Of a stretch of 64,000 nt of DNA, positions 60,128 through 64,000 are shown piece after piece. The notes under the pieces are model-generated. The model did not search any database and was not told where the DNA came from. It saw only the letters and a list, made by a program, of their open reading frames with translations. Both the position numbers and the translations under genes were made by a program. Numbering within the stretch: the stretch's first letter is position 1; each line of letters opens with the position of its first letter. This stretch comes from Gigaspora rosea (taxonomy: Eukaryota; Glomeromycota; Glomeromycetes; Diversisporales; Gigasporaceae): assembly GCA_003550325.1 (NCBI GenBank), contig QKWP01000415.1, positions 94,476 to 158,475 of the forward strand, given 5' to 3'.

Positions 60128-60330
60128 TATTATTTTTTTAGGACTTTGGCAGTCTTGCTTAAACTTTATAGACTTATTACTAAAAATTTTTTTTTAATAC
60201 ATTTATATTTTAATACATTTACAATCAACAGACTTCAACCTCATCTGGCTACAAATAAAATTTGCGCCCAGATGCGACTAGCCGCAATGACTTACATATA
60301 AGCCAAAAAATTCGTTAGCTATAGTTACAA
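60128..60330. repeat. Fragment sharing the SINE-like 3' tail
   Basis: After an A/T run, GGACTTTGGCAGTCTTGC resembles the tail of the SINE-like element (AAACTTTGGCAATCTCGCC at 47844) and a third site (TATTTTGGCAGTCATGC at 50992). The following GC-richer 150 bp may be a diverged SINE or LINE 3' body. Confidence 0.45.
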
Positions 60331-60642
60331 ACCAACTATGCTTCATAACCTATTTCTTCAAAACTCCTTTCTGAGCTTCTCATAAAGAAGAATAAAAACA
60401 AGGGGAAGATTAAAATAGGGGGACAAAACTAAATACCCGAAAAATTAACCAAAACCAAAATTATACATCCAAGAAAAAACAAACCAAAAATAACCAAAGA
60501 CAAAGCAAAGAAAAAATAGACTATAAAGGTGTTATTAAGCCTACACTAGACTATAAAAATTATATAATACTACATAGACCATATCTACCAAAGTGTTATA
60601 TGTACAGAAAAGAACAAAAAAAAACTATGTCTCAAACTCTGT

Positions 60643-60807
60643 AAGGGTGCTGACATTTATTACCTAATATCTATTTACTATAGAAACTTACCCCCACCCT
60701 CAGGTAAGATCTATAAATAGAATTTTGGCCAATTAAATTTAACTAAGGTAAGATTTTTCTTGACCCCTCACCCTCTAAAATATTACCTAATAAATGTCAG
60801 CCCCTAA
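60643..60807. mobile_element. Small TIR element (MITE-like)
   Basis: About 165 bp. The left end AAGGGTGCTGACATTTATTA is inversely repeated at the right end (TAATAAATGTCAGCCCCTAA). No coding content. Target duplication uncertain (TA or TAA). Confidence 0.7.
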
Positions 60808-61435
60808 CCAAGTAAGAAATTCTTTACGTGCCCTCCAAGATTCCATAACACATTATTTATTGTTTATTTGATAACCAAACTTACTCATGATAGAGCCGGT
60901 TCCAGTTTGGAGATGCATACCCAATTTGGAAGAAGTAAATACTGCTGATCTTTTGGAAAGGTAAGCTAGGATGCATGCCTACTTTTTGGCAAAAATTTTG
61001 AAAAATCCAAAGAGGCGAAAGACGACGCTTAAAACAAACTTAAAGGAAAGTATAAAAAGATAAAACTCATTTTCTTGTTGTTCGCCACTGTTTTATCACA
61101 AAAAACTTTATTGACGAAGATACTATGTTTATATTTCCACTAGAATTTTCTGTATGCCACCTCCTGCCAGTTATCTTGTAAGAGAACGCTTCTGGCTTGC
61201 ATGCCGAATATAACAAAGAAGTCCCAGAAGAGAGAGCCGTTGACCTTTATAAAAACCATATTTTTGTATTATCCTACTATACATAACGTATAGACAACTC
61301 TCTAACAAGAAACTCTTTGTTTTTTCTTCTGTCAGAAATTCGAACCAAGTGATTGTTGGAAAGAGTTCTGTAAATTATATTTGTATTGAAAAAATTTTTT
61401 ATTAGTATATTATTGTTTGAAAGATATCACAGATA

Positions 61436-62199
61436 CCGTATATTGCCGAAAATAAGCCACCTCCTAAAATAAGCAACCCCCCAGTTTTGATCCAAAAATG
61501 TCAAAACGCCTTTGACCCGAAAATAAGCAACCCCTTTGTCGCACCAAAAGATAATTAACAAAATTTTAAGTTCCGAAAATAAGCTACCCCTACGATCGAT
61601 GAACGTTGCTACATAGTAAAGTATAAATCTTACTAAGCAAATCGATTAAAGTCGCAAAAGTAACTTTGTTCAGCAGATCAAAATATGCGTACCCTGAAAA
61701 TTTCATGCAAAGAACTTTTTATTATTTGACTTTTAATTTTTACGTTCAACAGTTTTTTTTTGTAAAAAAAAACCGTTGAACGTAAAAATTAAAAGTCAAA
61801 TAATAAAAAGTTCTCCAATTTGCATGAAATTTTCAGGGTACGCATATTTTGATCTGCTGAACAAAGTTACTTATGCGACTTTAATCGATTTTCTTAGTAA
61901 GTTTATACTTTACTATGTAGCGACTATAATCGATCGCTTTATAAGTTACCTCCGATTTTTTCTGCATATTTATTTATTGTTTATAACTTATTTATTTATC
62001 GTTTACAGCATATTTATTTATTATCTACAGCATATTTATTTATTTATTTTATTTATTAAAGGTTTGTATTCGAAAATAAGCTACCCTTTATTGTGCTTTA
62101 AATTACTTAAAATAGTAAATAACCCGAAAATAAGCTACCCACGGTTTTTTTTTGTTAAAAATCGGCAAAAAAAGGTTGCTTATCTTCGGAAACATACGG
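61436..62199. mobile_element. ATAAGCTACCCC-family foldback element
   Basis: 764 bp, starting CCGTATATTGCCGAAAATAA and ending with the complement (CTTATCTTCGGAAACATACGG), flanked by TA (61434-61435 and 62200-62201). It contains at least five direct copies of CCGAAAATAAGC(T/A)ACCCC and, in its middle, a long hairpin (61605-61924). No credible ORF; the 156-codon frame at 61776-62246 runs through the hairpin arm and repeats. Confidence 0.8.
61605..61924. repeat. Perfect-looking 320-bp hairpin
   Basis: Arms of about 155 bp: GTTGCTACATAGTAAAG at the left end pairs with CTTTACTATGTAGCGAC at the right, and the centre is AACAGTTTTTTTTTG against AAAAAAAACCGTT around 61748-61775. Only a few mismatches by eye. 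Confidence 0.9.
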
Positions 62200-62203
62200 T
62201 AGT

Positions 62204-62658
62204 TAGGGTTGTAAAAAATATTATACGGTATAATAACATTGGTTAATATACCGTATAATAACTGTTATTATACCATTAATTTTTGGTATAATTGGTATAA
62301 TATTGGTATAAATAAATTAACCAATAAAATTTAATTATATTAATTAATAATACTAACTGCTAATAATTTAAAGAACCTAATGATCTCTTATAGAAGCTAA
62401 TATGTAGTAAATAAGATACTAGAACTGATCAAGAAACAAATTTTAAGGAAACTAATTGTGATAACAGTGATAACGATGAATTTTTTGTGGGAATTGACAG
62501 CCAATGAAATGTAAAATCTAATAATATTATATGAAAATAAATTCTGATTTAAATCACGTGTTATTATCCATTATTATACCATTATTATACCGTTATTATA
62601 CCATATAATAACTGGTTATTATACCAAAAATATATTATACCGTATAATTACATCCCTA
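62204..62658. mobile_element. hAT-type MITE inserted at the end of the foldback element
   Basis: 455 bp, starting TAGGGTTGTAA and ending TTACATCCCTA, flanked by the 8-bp duplication ACGGTAGT (62196-62203 and 62659-62666). The interior is rich in ATTATACCGTATAATA palindromes. The left duplication overlaps the terminal ACGG/TA of the foldback element, so this insertion is the younger event. Confidence 0.92.
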
Positions 62659-62924
62659 ACGGTAGTGCAATAAAGTACCTGATATTTGTGTGTTAACAAA
62701 TTCTAAATTCTGATTGGATAGATCAGGTGTAACATAAAATAAAAACAATCAAACAATAGAAAGCTGATGCTTAGAGAGCTGTCGTAAATTAGGTAATTTC
62801 CATCTCTTAAGGGGCTGCCCCCACTCACCCACACTTGACACTTTATTAGCCAATCAAATTGCACAAATAATTTATATATTAATTAATAAAAAACTTTGAT
62901 ATTATGTAACTTTTGATTTACCAA

Positions 62925-63190
62925 ACCATTTTAGATTATTTAACTACCAAAATGATCCTCTCAAAGAGGGATTATAACAAGCTCAAAACTATTAAAATCC
63001 AATGACTAGATCATAAGATCAATTTAGATTTATATAATATAATATAGTATATTAAAATATTATATAACATTTATAGTAATACAAATCTATATCGATATTA
63101 AGATCTAGTAATTGGAATTTAATAATTTTAGATTTGTTAGAATCCTCTATTTGAGAGGATCATTTTGGTAGTTAAATTATTTAAATTAAT
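62925..63190. repeat. Inverted repeat with CAAAATGATCCTCTC ends
   Basis: The left arm has TTAACTACCAAAATGATCCT followed by CTCAAAGAGG; the right arm carries the complement, CCTCTATTTGAGAGGATCAT followed by TTTGGTAGTTAA. Arm pairing continues weakly inward. No coding. Confidence 0.7.
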
Positions 63191-63309
63191 CCAGTAGATC
63201 AAAAGTTATTTAATATTAAATTTATGGAAAATCCTATGTGCCACCTCGGGTAGGCTAAAATTTTTTTGCCACCCCTACAATAGTTCAGCCAATCAGATAA
63301 GTTTTTATT

Positions 63310-64000
63310 GCTTTTTTTTTTAGATTAGATCTTTTTTTTTCTTTATATTTACTGCTGCTTCTCTTTCTTCCGGATGTGATTTCGCCGTTGGAGCTGTTGT
63401 TACTGGAAGTTTCAGGTAAGTTTTTCATCTTGGTGTCTGTTTTTTTTTCTTATATATTTACTGCTGCTTCTCTTTCTTCCGGGTTTGATTTTGCCGTTGG
63501 AGTCGTCGTTACTGGTGTTATTAGAGTCACCGTTTTCTTCATTTTGGAACAATTTTTTTTCTTTTATATTTACTGCTGCTTCTCTTTCTTGATTTCGTGC
63601 TGTCGTTAATAGTGTTATTGGAGTCGCCATTTTCTTCGTCTTGGGGACGTTTTTTTTCTTTTATATTTACTGCTGCTTCTCTTTCTTGATTTCGCCGTTG
63701 GAGCTGTCGTTACTGGAGGTTCCGGGTAAGTTTTTCGTCTTGGTGGTATTTTTTTTTCTTATATATTTACTGCTTTTTCTCTTTCTTTCGGGTTTGATTT
63801 TGCCGTTGGAGCTGTCATTACTAGAGGCTTCAGGTAAGTTTTTCGTTCTGGTGTCATTTTTTTTTCTTATATATTTACTGCCGCTTCTTTTTCTTCCAGG
63901 TTTGATTTCGCCGTTGGAGACGTTGTTACTGGAGTCGCCATTTTCTTCATCTTGAGGGTGGTTTTTTTTTCTTATATATTTGCTTATCTTTCTCCGGGTA
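63310..64000. repeat. 97-112 bp minisatellite at the window edge
   Basis: Seven tandem units with starts (ATTTACTGCTGCTTCT or similar) at 63347, 63456, 63568, 63665, 63765, 63873 and 63978; the array continues past the right edge. Each unit has a T-run with CTTATATATTTACTGC, then TCTTTCTTCCGGGTTTGATT, then CGCCGTTGGAG...GTTACTGG, and often CGGGTAAGTTTTTCGTC. Both strands give open frames; the minus strand reads a hydrophilic Lys/Ser/Asn-rich repeat (GRKRSSSKYIRKKN). It could be a coding repeat of a minus-strand gene, but a frame is not conserved across all units because period lengths vary. Confidence 0.8.

Noticed and set aside
61776..62246. Plus-strand 156-codon frame, hydrophobic
   Set aside because: Runs through a hairpin arm and simple repeats of the foldback element; composition reflects AT-rich repeats.
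28915..63200. CRISPR-like arrays
   Set aside because: Repeats present are MITEs, minisatellites and palindromes without regular unique spacers, and the genome is eukaryotic.

Overview
ORGANISM. The window is very AT-rich and repeat-dense. Its genes carry short GT-AG introns of about 65-115 bp. Host-type genes belong to families expanded in arbuscular mycorrhizal fungi: an F-box/RNI-type LRR protein, a kinase-like protein with C-terminal Sel1 repeats, and an alpha/beta hydrolase. The best fit is a nuclear contig of a glomeromycotinan fungus, Rhizophagus-like. This is inference from gene families and composition; no rRNA or other marker is present. LAYOUT, LEFT HALF. 1-1981 is the 5' part of a decayed LINE on the minus strand. 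4317-13286 is a complete but dead Ty3/gypsy element on the minus strand, with two 1058-bp LTRs, a 4-bp target duplication, PBS, PPT, gag-protease, RT/RNase H, integrase, and an extra ORF before the 3' LTR. 13.4-13.9 kb holds small hairpin and TA-flanked MITEs. 14905-16328 is a broken alpha/beta hydrolase gene. 19308-21149 (minus) is an intact F-box/LRR gene whose 3' end is tandemly duplicated. 22780-25316 (minus) is an intact five-exon gene that I splice to 705 residues: an MLKL-like N-terminal helical domain, a kinase domain with DFG changed to NFD, and Sel1 repeats. LAYOUT, MIDDLE. About 29.2-39.1 kb looks like one large CACTA-type (tnp2/Plavaka-like) DNA transposon. It has an intact 968-residue transposase gene on the minus strand and, in divergent orientation, an eight-exon SR-rich accessory gene with three lesions. 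A TATCGG/TATCAG motif recurs across the whole stretch. 39511-47672 is a full-length APE-RT-RNase H LINE with a 16-bp target duplication and many in-frame stops. LAYOUT, RIGHT. From 47.8 kb on there is almost nothing but mobile-element debris, often with clean insertion boundaries: a tRNA-headed SINE-like element, three hAT-type MITEs with 8-bp target duplications (one holding a TA-flanked mariner-type insert), a CACTA-ended foldback element, a minus-strand LINE remnant split by a TIR element, a family of hairpin elements, another hAT-type MITE, and a 97-112 bp minisatellite at the right edge. FUNCTION. There is no operon or shared pathway. The only intact host-like coding genes I can support are the F-box/LRR gene and the MLKL-like/pseudokinase/Sel1 gene. 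The intact transposase belongs to a mobile element. The most interesting biology is the possible cell-death-type pseudokinase architecture, the two-gene CACTA element with its distributed motif, and the clear stratigraphy of nested insertions.
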